Program-made: the position numbers and the translations under genes
Part shown: piece by piece, positions 54,977 to 64,000 of the stretch
Layout of the letters: the number at the start of each line of letters is the position of its first letter
Position numbering within the stretch: the first letter of the stretch is position 1
Notes under the pieces: model-generated
Databases searched by the model: none
Told to the model about the DNA's origin: nothing
Seen by the model: only the letters and a program-made list of their open reading frames with translations
Assembly (NCBI RefSeq): GCF_025822765.1
Contig: NZ_JACKUK010000046.1
Location: 1-64,000, forward strand
DNA length: 64,000 nucleotides
Reading direction: 5' to 3'
DNA from: Mycobacterium barrassiae
GTDB lineage: Bacteria > Actinomycetota > Actinomycetes > Mycobacteriales > Mycobacteriaceae

Positions 54977-55006
54977 AGGTTACTTGAGCCGCGCTGCGAG
55001 GGTCAA
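54977..55006 (-). promoter_or_regulatory. rplU-rpmA promoter
   Basis: On the minus strand TTGACC (55006-55001) and TAACCT (54982-54977) are separated by 18 bases, a near-consensus housekeeping promoter. The -10 lies inside the perfect dyad CTCAAG-GTTA-CTTGAG (54973-54988), which could also act as an operator or as a terminator for rne. Confidence 0.65.
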
Positions 55007-55027
55007 ATCACCGCAGGTCACGCATCG

Positions 55028-57802
55028 TCACTGCTCATTGATGGGTGGCCCCGCAGGCCTGGCGGCGGCGCGGCGGCGGTGCCGACCGGCCGGACGGGCT
55101 ACCCGGACGGGTTCGACGTCGTCGTACTCGTCCTCATCATCGTCGGAGTCGTCCTCATCGTCGTCGGAGTCATCCTCGTCGTCGTCCTCGTCGTCGGAGT
55201 CGTCCTCGTCAGAGTCGTCGTCAGACCCGATGACCTCGATGTCGTCGTCGTCTTCCTCGTCGTCGTCATCGTCCAGGTCGATATCGTCATCGGCCTCGTC
55301 CTCATCGGACTCATCCGACTCGTCGTCCTCGGTGTCCGTGTCGTCGAAATCCTCGTCCGCGGTCTCGGCGACGGCCTGCCGGATGGTTTCCGAATCGACC
55401 TCGGCGACTTCCTCCGCGGTCTTCTCCGCGTCGTCCTCGTCGTCCTCGTGGCGACCGTTGGCAGCGGCCATGGCCTTGAACATCGGGTGCTCGCCGGCGG
55501 GATGCGGCGGCACCTTGGCCACAGCGACGTCGTCCGCCTTACCGCCGCGTTTGCCGCGCTTACCGCGCCGCCCGCCCGACTCCGTCTTGCGTCCGCCGGT
55601 GGCCGTGGAGTCGACCGGATCGCCGTGCAGCAGGATTCCCCTGCCGCCGCAGTCCGGGCAGGTCGTGGAGAACGCCTCGATGAGACCCGTTCCCAGACGC
55701 TTGCGCGTCAGCTGGACCAACCCGAGCGAGGTCACCTCGGAAACCTGGTGGCGCGTGCGATCGCGCGCCAGCGCTTCGGTCAGCCGGCGCAGCACCAGAT
55801 CGCGGTTGGACTCGAGCACCATGTCGATGAAGTCGATGACGACGATGCCGCCGATGTCGCGCAGCCGCAGCTGGCGCACGATCTCCTCGGCGGCCTCGAG
55901 GTTGTTACGGGTGACCGTCTGCTCCAGGTTTCCACCCGAACCGGTGAACTTGCCGGTGTTCACGTCCACCACCGTCATCGCCTCGGTGCGATCGATGACC
56001 AGCGTGCCACCCGACGGCAGCCACACCTTGCGGTCCATGGCCTTCGTCAGCTGCTCGTCGATGCGGTGCACGGCGAACACGTCCGGCGCATCGGGCCCCG
56101 CGGGCTCGTACTTCGTCATCCGCGGAACAAGTTCGGGCGCAACCGAATTCACGTATTCGTTGATGGTGTTCCAGGCCTCGTCGCCGGAAACGATGAGACC
56201 GGTGAAGTCCTCGTTGAAGAGGTCACGGATGACCTTCACCAGCACGTCGGGCTCTTCGTAGAGCGCGACGGCCGCGCCGGCCGCCTTCTCCTTGATCTCG
56301 GTGGCTTTCTGCTCGATCTGCGTCCAGCGTTCCTGCAGCCGATTGACGTCGGTGCGGATGTCTTCTTCCTTGACGCCCTCGGATGCGGTGCGGATGATCA
56401 CGCCCGCCTCCGGCGGCACGACCTCGCGCAGGATCTCCTTGAGCCGCTGACGTTCGGTGTCGGGCAGCTTGCGGCTGATTCCCGTCGACGACGCGCCGGG
56501 CACATAAACGAGATACCGCCCGGCGAGCGACACCTGGGTCGTCAACCGTGCGCCCTTGTGTCCCACAGGGTCCTTGCTGACCTGGACGACGACGTAGTCG
56601 CCGGGTTTGAGGGCCTGCTCGATCTTGCGGTTCTGACCGCCGAGACCGGCCGCCTCCCAGTTCACCTCACCCGCGTAGAGCACGCCGTTGCGGCCGCGGC
56701 CGATGTCGACGAACGCCGCCTCCATCGACGGCAGCACGTTCTGCACGATGCCCAGATAGATGTTGCCGACCAGCGACGCCGACGCGGCCGACGTGACGAA
56801 ATGTTCGACGACGACGCCGTCTTCGAGCACGGCGATCTGGGTGTAGCGCGCCCCCTCGTGCGGCGGTTCGGTGCGGACCTTGTCGCGGACGACCATCATC
56901 CGCTCGACGGCTTCGCGCCGGGCGAGGAACTCGGCCTCGCTCAGGATCGGCGGTCGGCGACGACCCGCGTCACGGCCGTCGCGACGGCGCTGGCGCTTGG
57001 CCTCCAGGCGGGTCGACCCGTTGATGCCCTGGATCTCGCCGTCGCCGTCCTTGCCGTTCTTGTCACGGCCGGCCTTACGCGGCTCCCGTTCGTGGACGAC
57101 GGTGTTCGGCGGATCGTCGGACGATCCGTTGTCACTATCGTCGCCGGCACCCGACTTGCGGCGCCGACGGCGACGCCGACGGCGCGTACCGCCCTCACCG
57201 GTCGCGGTCTCGTCGTCACCACTGTCGTCGTCGGAGTCATCGGAGTCGTCCGAATCGTCGCCGGAGTCCTGGGCGCGGCCTTCGGAGTCGCTGTCATCGG
57301 AATCGTCGCTCTGCTCGCCGCGACCGCGACCACGTCCGCGACGGCCGCGGCGCCGGCGCCGGCCGGACGGCCTATCGGCCTGGTCGTCGTCGGAATCCGG
57401 GCCGGAATCGTCGCTCTCGTCCTCGTCGTCGTCCTCGTCGTCGGGGTCGTAGTCGACCCGAATCGGCTGAGGAGCCATGAACAGCGGCTGGTAGTCCGCA
57501 CGCTCGGGAGCGGCCGAGGCGCTGGCTTCGAGCATCAGCCGCGACTCGGGTTCGTCGCCGTCGCTGCTGACCTCGGGCTCGCGGTCGGCGTCGGAGTCGT
57601 CGGAGCCGTCGGCGTCGGTGTCGGCGGGCGCCTCCTCCGGTGGCGACTCGCCGGCTTCAGCAGTCGAGATCTCCGGCCCCGGATCGGGGACGGCCTCCTC
57701 AGGCTGCTCAGCCTGCGGCTCGACGTTCAGCTCCTCAGACTGAACGTCCTCCGCGGGCTGTGTTTCTTCTGATAGGGCTTCTGTTTGGGCATCGTCGGCC
57801 AC
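55028..57802 (-). CDS. rne: Ribonuclease E/G
   Basis: 924 residues. About 280 N-terminal residues are acidic, with Arg-rich islands ([28 protein letters not shown]). The catalytic half follows with S1 domain (NIYLGIVQNVLPSMEAAF), DNase-I-like subdomain with the metal-binding aspartates (VVDVNTGKF, GGIVVIDFIDM) and Zn-link CPDCGGRG. An Asp/Glu/Ser tail of about 90 residues precedes a basic end. Disordered arms on both sides are typical of mycobacterial RNase E, where they scaffold the degradosome. AAAGGAG precedes GTG 57802. Confidence 0.93.
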   Translation of the reverse strand: MADDAQTEALSEETQPAEDVQSEELNVEPQAEQPEEAVPDPGPEISTAEAGESPPEEAPADTDADGSDDSDADREPEVSSDGDEPESRLMLEASASAAPERADYQPLFMAPQPIRVDYDPDDEDDDEDESDDSGPDSDDDQADRPSGRRRRRGRRGRGRGRGEQSDDSDDSDSEGRAQDSGDDSDDSDDSDDDSGDDETATGEGGTRRRRRRRRRKSGAGDDSDNGSSDDPPNTVVHEREPRKAGRDKNGKDGDGEIQGINGSTRLEAKRQRRRDGRDAGRRRPPILSEAEFLARREAVERMMVVRDKVRTEPPHEGARYTQIAVLEDGVVVEHFVTSAASASLVGNIYLGIVQNVLPSMEAAFVDIGRGRNGVLYAGEVNWEAAGLGGQNRKIEQALKPGDYVVVQVSKDPVGHKGARLTTQVSLAGRYLVYVPGASSTGISRKLPDTERQRLKEILREVVPPEAGVIIRTASEGVKEEDIRTDVNRLQERWTQIEQKATEIKEKAAGAAVALYEEPDVLVKVIRDLFNEDFTGLIVSGDEAWNTINEYVNSVAPELVPRMTKYEPAGPDAPDVFAVHRIDEQLTKAMDRKVWLPSGGTLVIDRTEAMTVVDVNTGKFTGSGGNLEQTVTRNNLEAAEEIVRQLRLRDIGGIVVIDFIDMVLESNRDLVLRRLTEALARDRTRHQVSEVTSLGLVQLTRKRLGTGLIEAFSTTCPDCGGRGILLHGDPVDSTATGGRKTESGGRRGKRGKRGGKADDVAVAKVPPHPAGEHPMFKAMAAANGRHEDDEDDAEKTAEEVAEVDSETIRQAVAETADEDFDDTDTEDDESDESDEDEADDDIDLDDDDDEEDDDDIEVIGSDDDSDEDDSDDEDDDEDDSDDDEDDSDDDEDEYDDVEPVRVARPAGRHRRRAAARPAGPPINEQ
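55115..55315. repeat. Low-complexity acidic repeat in the rne 3' region
   Basis: The DNA is a near-repetitive run of TCGTC/TCATC triplets encoding Asp/Glu/Ser, with a weak 21-bp period (heptads like DEDDSDD). It is coding and likely variable in length between strains. Confidence 0.75.
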
Positions 57803-58111
57803 GTAGTCTCCTTTAGCCCCCGGGCGCGTCGTTTTGACGCGGCCACGCGAGGGCTTCCGCTATTGACCCGGGTCAACTACACCCGAGCTTGTTATGGTCT
57901 CGCCCCGAGCAATCCCCTGGTTGGAGACCCTCAGTGCCGGTCTGAATGATGGCTGGACGGTCGGCGCCGCATCGCGCGTGGCGATGGTCGCGCACGTCTA
58001 AGTCTTCATTCGGGCGACCGCCCCCTGGTTTAAGGGCCGTTACCCGTGCCCAGTATCCCACATCACGCCGCTCCGCCCGACCACGTCGGACGAGCAGGTC
58101 ATTTACCGCCG
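57803..58111 (-). promoter_or_regulatory. Long rne 5' leader and promoter
   Basis: This 309-bp gap holds no protein-like frame. A -10-like GATACT (58057-58052, after TGTG) would give a leader of about 240 nt. The leader carries AACCAGGGG twice (minus strand, 58030-58022 and 57922-57914) and the perfect palindrome TTGACCCGGGTCAA at 57863-57876. A long structured leader fits RNase E autoregulation by cleaving its own mRNA, known in E. coli; here it is inferred. Confidence 0.5.
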
Positions 58112-58531
58112 CTACGCGCCGGGGAACCAGAGCTGGATTTCGCGCGCGGCGGATTCCGGTGAATCCGACCCGTGCACCAGATTGTCCTGGGTGATCAGCG
58201 CGAAATCGCCGCGGATCGTGCCTGGTACGGCCTTTTCCACGGGGTCGGTTCCACCCGCGATCTGGCGAAACGCGGCGATGGCCCGCGGGCCCTCCACGAT
58301 GGCCGCCACGACCGGTCCGGAGGTGATGAACTCCAGCAGCGACGGGAAAAAGGGCTTGCCGTCGTGTTCGGCGTAGTGCTTGCGCGCCAGCTCGTCGCTG
58401 ACGTCCTTCTTCTCCAGGGCCGCGATGGTCAGGCCCTTCCGCTCGATTCGGCTGAGAATTTCGCCGACCAGGCGCCGCTTGACGCCGTCGGGCTTGATCA
58501 ACACGAGGGTGCGCTCAGTCGGCTCAGTCAC
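58112..58531 (-). CDS. ndk: Nucleoside diphosphate kinase
   Basis: 139 residues with [12 protein letters not shown] and the phosphohistidine His120 in NLVHGSDS; the C-terminus LWFPGA matches mycobacterial Ndk. It balances NTP pools. GTG 58531 is the start closest to the usual length. It lies 10 bases after the DUF4233 gene in the valS-folC operon. Confidence 0.95.
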   Translation of the reverse strand: MTEPTERTLVLIKPDGVKRRLVGEILSRIERKGLTIAALEKKDVSDELARKHYAEHDGKPFFPSLLEFITSGPVVAAIVEGPRAIAAFRQIAGGTDPVEKAVPGTIRGDFALITQDNLVHGSDSPESAAREIQLWFPGA

Positions 58532-58541
58532 GGCGCACAGC

Positions 58542-58934
58542 CTAGTCGGGGGGTCCTTGCTGGCCGGGCAAGAGCCCACGCTTCTGCCGGCGCAGCACCT
58601 CGAAACGCAGGTAGGCGATCAGCAGCCAGACACCGAGGAACACCAGGCCGATGAATCCGATCGCGCCATGGACGACGACGCCTGCGATCACCACCAGCTG
58701 CAGTGCGAGGTTCGCCCAGATCGCCCACGATCGGCCCTGGATACCGGCGAACAGCAGCAATACGACAGCCAGACCGATGACGTATCCACCGCTGGCCGCC
58801 GTCAGACCCCCGCCGAGCCGCGCCACCACAGGCAGCGCGAGCAGCACGACGATCGCCTCGAGGATGAGCGTGCCCGCCATCACGCCGCGGAAGCTCTTCC
58901 ACGGGTCGGGCTGGCCCTGCGGCTGCTCGGTCAT
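58542..58934 (-). CDS. DUF4233 membrane protein
   Basis: 130 residues with four hydrophobic segments and the N-terminal [20 protein letters not shown] typical of this actinobacterial family (Rv2446c). Function is unknown. It is always found between folC and ndk, and here overlaps folC by 4 bases. Confidence 0.88.
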   Translation of the reverse strand: MTEQPQGQPDPWKSFRGVMAGTLILEAIVVLLALPVVARLGGGLTAASGGYVIGLAVVLLLFAGIQGRSWAIWANLALQLVVIAGVVVHGAIGFIGLVFLGVWLLIAYLRFEVLRRQKRGLLPGQQGPPD

Positions 58935-60340
58935 TCGGGCTCCTTGCCGAACAGCGTTCGCGCCGCGCCTGCCGTGACGACCGAACCGGTGATCACCATG
59001 CCCACTCCTCCGAAACCGTCGCCCTCGGCTCCGGCCTCCTCGACAAGCGCGGTGGCGGTCTCGATCGCATCGGGCAGCGTCGCGGCCGCGATCACACGTT
59101 CCGGGCCGAACCGCTCCTCGGCGCGCATCGCCAGCGCCTCGACCTCCATTGCCCGGGGGGAACCGTTGTGGGTCACCACGATTTGGTCGAACACCGGCTC
59201 CAGCGCAGTGATGATTCCGTCGACATCCTTGTCGGCCATCACCGAGACGACGCCGACCAGGAACCGGAAGTCGAATTCCTCCTGCAGCGCTTGCGCTAAC
59301 GCGACGGCGCCGGCCGGATTGTGGGCGGCATCGACGAAAACGGTTGGGGCACTGCGCAACCGCTCCAGCCGACCGGGACTGGTGACCGCTGCGAAGCCCG
59401 CACGGACCGTGTCGATGTCCAGCTGCCGTTGCGCGCCCGCGCCGAAGAACGCCTCGACGGCTGCCAGCGCGACGACGGCGTTGTGCGCCTGATGTTCGCC
59501 GTGCAGCGGCAAGAAGATGTCGCTGTAAAGCCCGCCGAGACCCTGCAGTTCGAGAAGCTGTCCGCCGACCGCGATCTGTCTGCCGAGCACGGCGAACTCC
59601 GAATCCTCACGGGCGACCGCGGCGTCTGACCGGACCGCCTGCGCCAGAAGCACTTCCATCGCCTCAGGGACCTGCCGCGCGATCACCGCGACGGTCTCGG
59701 TCGGCACCATCGAGTCCTCTTGCTTCTTGATGACCCCGGCCTTCTCACCGGCGATGTCGGCGACGGTGTCACCCAGATAGTCGCTGTGGTCGACCCCGAC
59801 CGGCGTGATGACCGCCACCGGGGCGTCGACGACATTGGTGGCGTCCCAGCGTCCACCGAGGCCGACCTCGACGACGGCGACATCGACCGGCGCATCGGCG
59901 AACGCCGCGAACGCCATTGCGGTGACGACCTCGAACTTGCTCATCGCCGGACCACCGGCTGCCTCGGACTGCTGGTCGACCAGTTGCACGAACGGTTCGA
60001 TCTCCCGGTAGGTCTCGACGTACTTCGCCGGGCTGATCGGCCGCCCGTCGATCGAGATGCGCTCGACCGCCGACTGCAGGTGCGGACTGGTCGTGCGGCC
60101 GGTGCGGCGGCTGAACGCGGTCAGCAGTGCGTCGACCATCCGGGCCACCGACGTCTTACCGTTGGTCCCCGCGATGTGGATCGACGGGTAACCCCGCTGC
60201 GGCGACCCCAGCAGCTCCATCAACGCGGCGATGCGGGTCGTGCTGGGCTCGAGCTTGGTTTCGGGCCACCGCTGATCGAGCAGATGCTCGACCTGCAACA
60301 GCGATGCGATCTCGTCCGGGGTGGGGACGGGTTCGCTCAT
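58931..60340 (-). CDS. folC: Folylpolyglutamate / dihydrofolate synthase
   Basis: 469 residues of the Mur-ligase fold with the ATP loop HIAGTNGKTSVARM, the signature VDHSDYLGDTVADIAGEKAGVI and DAAHNPAGA. It adds glutamates to folate and may also make dihydrofolate. ATG 60340 overlaps the valS stop by one base. Confidence 0.93.
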   Translation of the reverse strand: MSEPVPTPDEIASLLQVEHLLDQRWPETKLEPSTTRIAALMELLGSPQRGYPSIHIAGTNGKTSVARMVDALLTAFSRRTGRTTSPHLQSAVERISIDGRPISPAKYVETYREIEPFVQLVDQQSEAAGGPAMSKFEVVTAMAFAAFADAPVDVAVVEVGLGGRWDATNVVDAPVAVITPVGVDHSDYLGDTVADIAGEKAGVIKKQEDSMVPTETVAVIARQVPEAMEVLLAQAVRSDAAVAREDSEFAVLGRQIAVGGQLLELQGLGGLYSDIFLPLHGEHQAHNAVVALAAVEAFFGAGAQRQLDIDTVRAGFAAVTSPGRLERLRSAPTVFVDAAHNPAGAVALAQALQEEFDFRFLVGVVSVMADKDVDGIITALEPVFDQIVVTHNGSPRAMEVEALAMRAEERFGPERVIAAATLPDAIETATALVEEAGAEGDGFGGVGMVITGSVVTAGAARTLFGKEPE

Positions 60341-62991
60341 CAGCTCAACCCGGCGAGGCGAGCCGTGATCCGGTCGACTTCCTCGCGCGCCACCTGCTGG
60401 CGCTGACGGATCTTCTCGACGACCTCGGCGGGCGCCTTGGCGAGGAACTTGTCGTTGCCGAGCTTGGCTTCCGTGCCCGCGAGCTCCTTCTGTGCGGCGG
60501 CGAGATCCTTCTCGAGCCGGCGTCGCTCGGCGGCCACGTCGACGGTGCCGGACGTGTCCAGTTCCACGACGACGGTGGCCTGCGACAACCGGACCTCGAC
60601 CGCCGCCGAGGCGTTGAAGCCGTCGTCGGCATCGGTGAGCCACGCCAACGCACTGACAGCGGGCAGCTGTGCCTCGAGGCCCGCCTTGGCGACGTCGGAC
60701 AGGCGTGCCGGCACCCGCTGCCGGTCGTTGAGCCCCTGGTCGCTGCGGAAGCGGCGCACCTCGGTGATCAGCTTCTGCATGTCGGTGATCCGCTGTGTGG
60801 CAACCGGATCCAGCTCAAACCCCGAGGGCTGCGGCCAATCGGCGATGACCAACGACTCACCGCCGGTCAACGTCTTCCACAGCACTTCGGTGACGAACGG
60901 CATCACGGGGTGCAGCAGCTTCAGCAGTGTGTCGAGCACCGCGGCCAGCACAGCGGTCGTGTGTTCGACACCGTCGGCAAGCTGGACTTTGGCCAGCTCC
61001 ACATACCAGTCGCAGAACTCGTCCCACGCGAAGTGGTACAGCGATTCGCACGCGCGGCTGAACTCGTAGCTGTCCAGCGCCGAATCCACCTCGGCGCGAA
61101 CCTCTTCCAACCGGCCGAGGATCCACCGGTCGGCATCGGTCAACTGGCTGGTCTCGGGCAACGGCGCCGGTGCGGCACCGTTCATCAGCGCGAAGCGGGT
61201 CGCGTTGAAAACCTTGGTGGCGAAGTTGCGCGAGGCGCGGGCGTGATCTTCACCGATGGACAGGTCGCCGCCGGGGCTGGCGCCGCGCGCCAGGGTGAAC
61301 CGCAGCGCGTCGGCGCCGAACTTCTCGACCCAGTCGAGCGGGTCGATACCGTTCCCGCGGGACTTGCTCATCTTGCGGCCGAACTCGTCGCGGATCAGCC
61401 CGTGCAGAAAGACGTTCTCAAAAGGCACCTGCGGCCCGCGCGCGCCCTCACAGGTGATCGCCGGATCGTCGGCGACGAAGGTGCCGAACATCATCATCCG
61501 GGCCACCCAGAAGAACAGGATGTCGTAGCCGGTCACCAAAACCGAAGTGGGATAGAACTTTTCGAGATCCGGCGTGTGGTCGGGCCAGCCCATGGTGGAG
61601 AACGGCCACAGCGCCGACGAGAACCAGGTGTCAAGCACGTCGGGGTCCTGCTCCCAGCCCTCCGGCGGGGTCTCGTCGGGCCCGACGCACACCATGTCGC
61701 CGTCGGGGCTGTGCCAGATCGGGATCCGGTGGCCCCACCACAGCTGACGCGAGATGCACCAGTCGTGCATGTTGTCGACCCAGGCGAACCATCGCGGCTC
61801 CAGGCTGGGCGGGTGAATCACGGTGCGGTGCTCGCGCACGGCATCCCCGGCGGCCTTCGCGAGGGATTCGACCTTGACCCACCACTGCAGCGACAGCCGC
61901 GGCTCGATCGGTTCCCCGCTGCGCTCGGAGTGGCCGACGCTGTGCAGGTACGGCCGCTTCTCCGCGACGATGCGTCCCTGCTGGGCCAGCGCCTCACGCA
62001 CCTTGACGCGCGCCTCGAAGCGGTCCAGGCCGTCGAATTCCGTCCCGGTATCGGCGATCCGGCCCTTGGTGTCCATGATCGTGGGCATCGGCAACTGATG
62101 CCGCATGCCGATCTCGAAGTCGTTGGGGTCGTGCGCGGGGGTGACTTTGACTGCGCCGGTACCGAACTCGGGGTCGACGTGCGCGTCGGCGACGATCACC
62201 ATCTCGCGGTCGACGAACGGGTGAGGCAGGGTCTTGCCGACCAGATCGCGGTAGCGCTCGTCGTCGGGATGCACCGCGATCGCGGTGTCACCCAGCATCG
62301 TCTCGACTCGGGTGGTGGCGACGACGATGTGCGGTTCGTCGTCGCGCAGCGAACCGTAGCGGAACGACACCAGCTCGCCCTCGACGTCTTCGTACTTGAC
62401 CTCGAGGTCGGAGACCGCCGTCTCCAGCACGGGCGACCAGTTCACCAGCCGCTCGGCCCGGTAGATCAACCCGGCGTCGAACAGCCTCTTGAAGATGGTG
62501 CGCACCGCCCGGGACAGGCCTTCGTCCATGGTGAAGCGGTCGCGGTCCCAGTCGACACCGTCGCCGAGTGCCCGCATCTGCCAGCCGATGGTGCCGCCTG
62601 ACTCGCGTTTCCAGTCCCACACCTTGTCGACGAACAGCTCGCGGCCGAAGTCTTCCTTGGTCTTACCGTCGACGGCCAGCTGCTTCTCGACGACGCTCTG
62701 CGTGGCGATGCCCGCGTGGTCCATCCCGGGCAGCCACAACACCTCGTAGCCCTGCATGCGTTTGCGCCGCGTCAGCGCGTCCATCAGCGTGTGGTCCAGC
62801 GCATGGCCCATGTGCAGGCTGCCGGTGACGTTGGGCGGCGGCAGCACGATCGAGTACGCCGGCTTGCTGCTGGCGGCGTCGGCCATGAAGTAGCCGGCGT
62901 TGACCCACCCCTCATAGAGGTCACTCTCGACCGCGCCTGGTTCCCAGGATTTGGGCAGGGCGTCGAGGCCGGGGCGGGAGCTGTCGGTCAC
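60340..62991 (-). CDS. valS: Valyl-tRNA synthetase
   Basis: 883-residue class I synthetase with [13 protein letters not shown] (HIGH motif at 60-63), KMSKS at 540-544, an editing domain between, and a C-terminal coiled coil ([20 protein letters not shown]). GTG 62991 follows TAGACT by six bases, implying a leaderless mRNA, and I see no T-box. It starts the valS-folC-DUF4233-ndk operon. Confidence 0.95.
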   Translation of the reverse strand: MTDSSRPGLDALPKSWEPGAVESDLYEGWVNAGYFMADAASSKPAYSIVLPPPNVTGSLHMGHALDHTLMDALTRRKRMQGYEVLWLPGMDHAGIATQSVVEKQLAVDGKTKEDFGRELFVDKVWDWKRESGGTIGWQMRALGDGVDWDRDRFTMDEGLSRAVRTIFKRLFDAGLIYRAERLVNWSPVLETAVSDLEVKYEDVEGELVSFRYGSLRDDEPHIVVATTRVETMLGDTAIAVHPDDERYRDLVGKTLPHPFVDREMVIVADAHVDPEFGTGAVKVTPAHDPNDFEIGMRHQLPMPTIMDTKGRIADTGTEFDGLDRFEARVKVREALAQQGRIVAEKRPYLHSVGHSERSGEPIEPRLSLQWWVKVESLAKAAGDAVREHRTVIHPPSLEPRWFAWVDNMHDWCISRQLWWGHRIPIWHSPDGDMVCVGPDETPPEGWEQDPDVLDTWFSSALWPFSTMGWPDHTPDLEKFYPTSVLVTGYDILFFWVARMMMFGTFVADDPAITCEGARGPQVPFENVFLHGLIRDEFGRKMSKSRGNGIDPLDWVEKFGADALRFTLARGASPGGDLSIGEDHARASRNFATKVFNATRFALMNGAAPAPLPETSQLTDADRWILGRLEEVRAEVDSALDSYEFSRACESLYHFAWDEFCDWYVELAKVQLADGVEHTTAVLAAVLDTLLKLLHPVMPFVTEVLWKTLTGGESLVIADWPQPSGFELDPVATQRITDMQKLITEVRRFRSDQGLNDRQRVPARLSDVAKAGLEAQLPAVSALAWLTDADDGFNASAAVEVRLSQATVVVELDTSGTVDVAAERRRLEKDLAAAQKELAGTEAKLGNDKFLAKAPAEVVEKIRQRQQVAREEVDRITARLAGLS

Positions 62992-62997
62992 CCCGCA

Positions 62998-63003
62998 AGT
63001 CTA
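62998..63003 (-). promoter_or_regulatory. valS -10 hexamer (leaderless)
   Basis: TAGACT on the minus strand lies six bases before the valS GTG, so transcription should begin at the start codon itself. No clear -35 is visible. Confidence 0.5.
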
Positions 63004-63083
63004 GAAACACCCCGCGAGCAGACGGAAAAGACCCCGACACGCTGGTCGAACGCGACACTTTGCGACTGGTCGCGCAGAGAAAG

Positions 63084-63695
63084 TTACTTCTTGCCGCCGA
63101 GCAGGCCGCCGAGAATCTCGCCGATCGGGTTGCTCTGACCGCCGCCGCCACCGCCCAGCACGCTGCCGAGGATGCTGCCCAACGGGTTGTCGCCCCCGCC
63201 GCCGCCACCACCGGCGCCGCCCAGGATGCTGCCGAGAATGTCCCCGAGTCCGCCGCCACCGCCACCGGCCTGCTCGGCGGGCGCCGATCCCTTGGACAGT
63301 TGCTTGCCGATGTAGGCCAGCACGATCGGCGCCAGAATCGGTAGCAGCTGCTTGATCAGGTCGCCGCCGCCAGCGCCCTTGTCGGCCAGCGCAGACGCGA
63401 CGGCGCCGCTGTCGTTGCCACCGAAGATCTTGGCGACGTACTGGTCGCCCTGCCTGGCATCGACCTGATCGACGCTGACCCCACCGTCGAGCAAACCGCT
63501 TTCGCCTTGCTGGGCAACGGCGGATTCGAGGTCACTGGAGTCGATCTGGTTGGCCTGAACGTTCTCGGCCAATCCACCGACCAGGGCGGGCACGAGGGTC
63601 CTGATCGCGTTGTTGACTTCGCCTTCATCGGCGCCGACCTTTTTCGCAATCTCGCTCACCGGGATTTGCGCGTACAGATCATCGAGACCAGCCAT
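63084..63695 (-). CDS. DUF937 (YidB-like) glycine-rich protein
   Basis: 203 residues. The N-terminal 120 residues are helical (DLYAQIPVSEIAKKVGADEG, GDLIKQLLPILAPIVLAYIG), fitting DUF937. The C-terminal third is a Gly-rich low-complexity tail with repeated GxIxGxxLGG units (LGDILGSILGG, LGSILGSVLGG, IGEILGGLLGG). Function is unknown; no signal peptide. GGTGGGGA precedes ATG 63695. Confidence 0.8.
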   Translation of the reverse strand: MAGLDDLYAQIPVSEIAKKVGADEGEVNNAIRTLVPALVGGLAENVQANQIDSSDLESAVAQQGESGLLDGGVSVDQVDARQGDQYVAKIFGGNDSGAVASALADKGAGGGDLIKQLLPILAPIVLAYIGKQLSKGSAPAEQAGGGGGGLGDILGSILGGAGGGGGGGDNPLGSILGSVLGGGGGGQSNPIGEILGGLLGGKK

Positions 63696-63776
63696 GGTTC
63701 CCCACCTTCATTGCTGGGATAATTCACCAACGCTAGTCGAAAAGATCTTGGCGCACAGTGGTTTTACCCGCGTAGT

Positions 63777-64000
63777 TCAGTTCAGTCGCGTGGTCTCCAC
63801 CAATACTTCCGCGGCGGGGAATCGAGCCAGCAACGCATCGCCCATCGCCGCCGCGGGTGTCAGAACGCCGCGCAGATCCGAGAGCCGGTCGCGATCGAGC
63901 GCGAGCGCCAGCCCGCTCTCGCCCAGCAGCACCGATGTGGCCTTGTATCCGTAGTCGCCGCGCTGCGAGAACCGTGCCCGGTAGTGGGCACCCGTCGTGG
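63777..64000 (-). CDS. C-terminus of a saccharopine-dehydrogenase-like oxidoreductase (partial)
   Basis: The frame is open to the window edge and encodes about 74 residues, including RFSQRGDYGYKATSVLLGES and LTPAAAMGDALLARFPAA, ending TTRLN. This is the usual C-terminus of the mycobacterial saccharopine dehydrogenase-like / trans-acting enoyl reductase family, and Rv2449c occupies this position after valS in M. tuberculosis. Confidence 0.75.
   Translation of the reverse strand, partial: TTGAHYRARFSQRGDYGYKATSVLLGESGLALALDRDRLSDLRGVLTPAAAMGDALLARFPAAEVLVETTRLN

Noticed and set aside
55115-55315. CRISPR-like or satellite repeat
   Set aside because: The repetitive triplets are the coding sequence of the acidic tail of RNase E, without spacers.
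55079-57772. 897-codon open frame opposite rne
   Set aside because: It is a by-product of the acidic codons of RNase E (GAC/GAG read as GTC/CTC), giving long Val/Leu runs; no start signal or family.
60127-62601. 824-codon open frame opposite valS
   Set aside because: Antisense shadow of a GC-rich conserved gene with clear synthetase motifs on the other strand.
62992-63083. T-box riboswitch upstream of valS
   Set aside because: Only 92 bases are available and a -10 hexamer directly abuts the start codon, leaving no leader.

Overview
The window looks like a chromosome segment from a mycobacterium (Mycobacteriaceae, Mycolicibacterium type). It is GC-rich, and its right half (about 37.6-64 kb) follows the gene order of the M. 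tuberculosis Rv2417c-Rv2449c region: degV, octT-like, gpgP, rsfS, nadD, VWA/MoxR pair, proA, rbsK-like, nadE, proB, obg, rpmA, rplU, rne, ndk, folC, valS and the start of an Rv2449c-like gene. Blocks of the M. tuberculosis locus are missing here (the stretch between proA and rbsK, and the gene between rplU and rne). An isochorismatase-fold hydrolase, a sirtuin and an unknown gene sit between nadE and proB.

The left half (0-37.6 kb) is an accessory catabolic region whose parts resemble steroid or terpenoid degradation. It opens with a YrbE (MlaE-type) permease pair of an Mce importer. The following mce gene is cut after 26 codons by the end of what looks like an IS256-family insertion sequence, and the upstream yrbE gene carries an exact 109-bp tandem duplication that changes its C-terminus. 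Next come an HsaD-like meta-cleavage hydrolase, a 3-alpha-hydroxysteroid-dehydrogenase-like SDR, two mycofactocin-type SDRs, a Baeyer-Villiger monooxygenase, a 2Fe-2S ferredoxin, an HsaA-like flavin hydroxylase, an HsaC-like extradiol dioxygenase and an FAD dehydrogenase. An IclR regulator with a perfect inverted repeat in front of it, an HSL-type esterase, an old-yellow-enzyme-type reductase and two small ferredoxin-like-fold proteins follow.

From 15.9 to 37.6 kb there are a second, long Baeyer-Villiger enzyme with an SDR partner and a long forward operon: CoA ligase, Zn-alcohol dehydrogenase, aldehyde dehydrogenase, enoyl-CoA hydratase, a two-subunit acyl-CoA dehydrogenase, SnoaL-like protein, SDR and esterase. 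Together these could take an alcohol through aldehyde, acid and CoA thioester to an enoyl- and hydroxyacyl-CoA. An unrecognised protein with an HxD...H pattern, a KshA-like Rieske oxygenase diverging from a KstD-like dehydrogenase, a PadR regulator, a thioesterase, an SDR and a DapB-fold/amine-dehydrogenase-like enzyme complete it. I infer one or more pathways opening and oxidising a polycyclic isoprenoid, served originally by the adjacent Mce importer. The substrate cannot be read from the sequence.

Regulation is unusually legible. At least twelve genes have a TAnnnT hexamer exactly 6-7 nt before the start codon, the arrangement expected for leaderless mRNAs, and this decided several start codons. 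Candidate operators are visible for the IclR, PadR and ArsR regulators, and long hairpins separate several transcription units. I found no tRNA, rRNA or CRISPR array.
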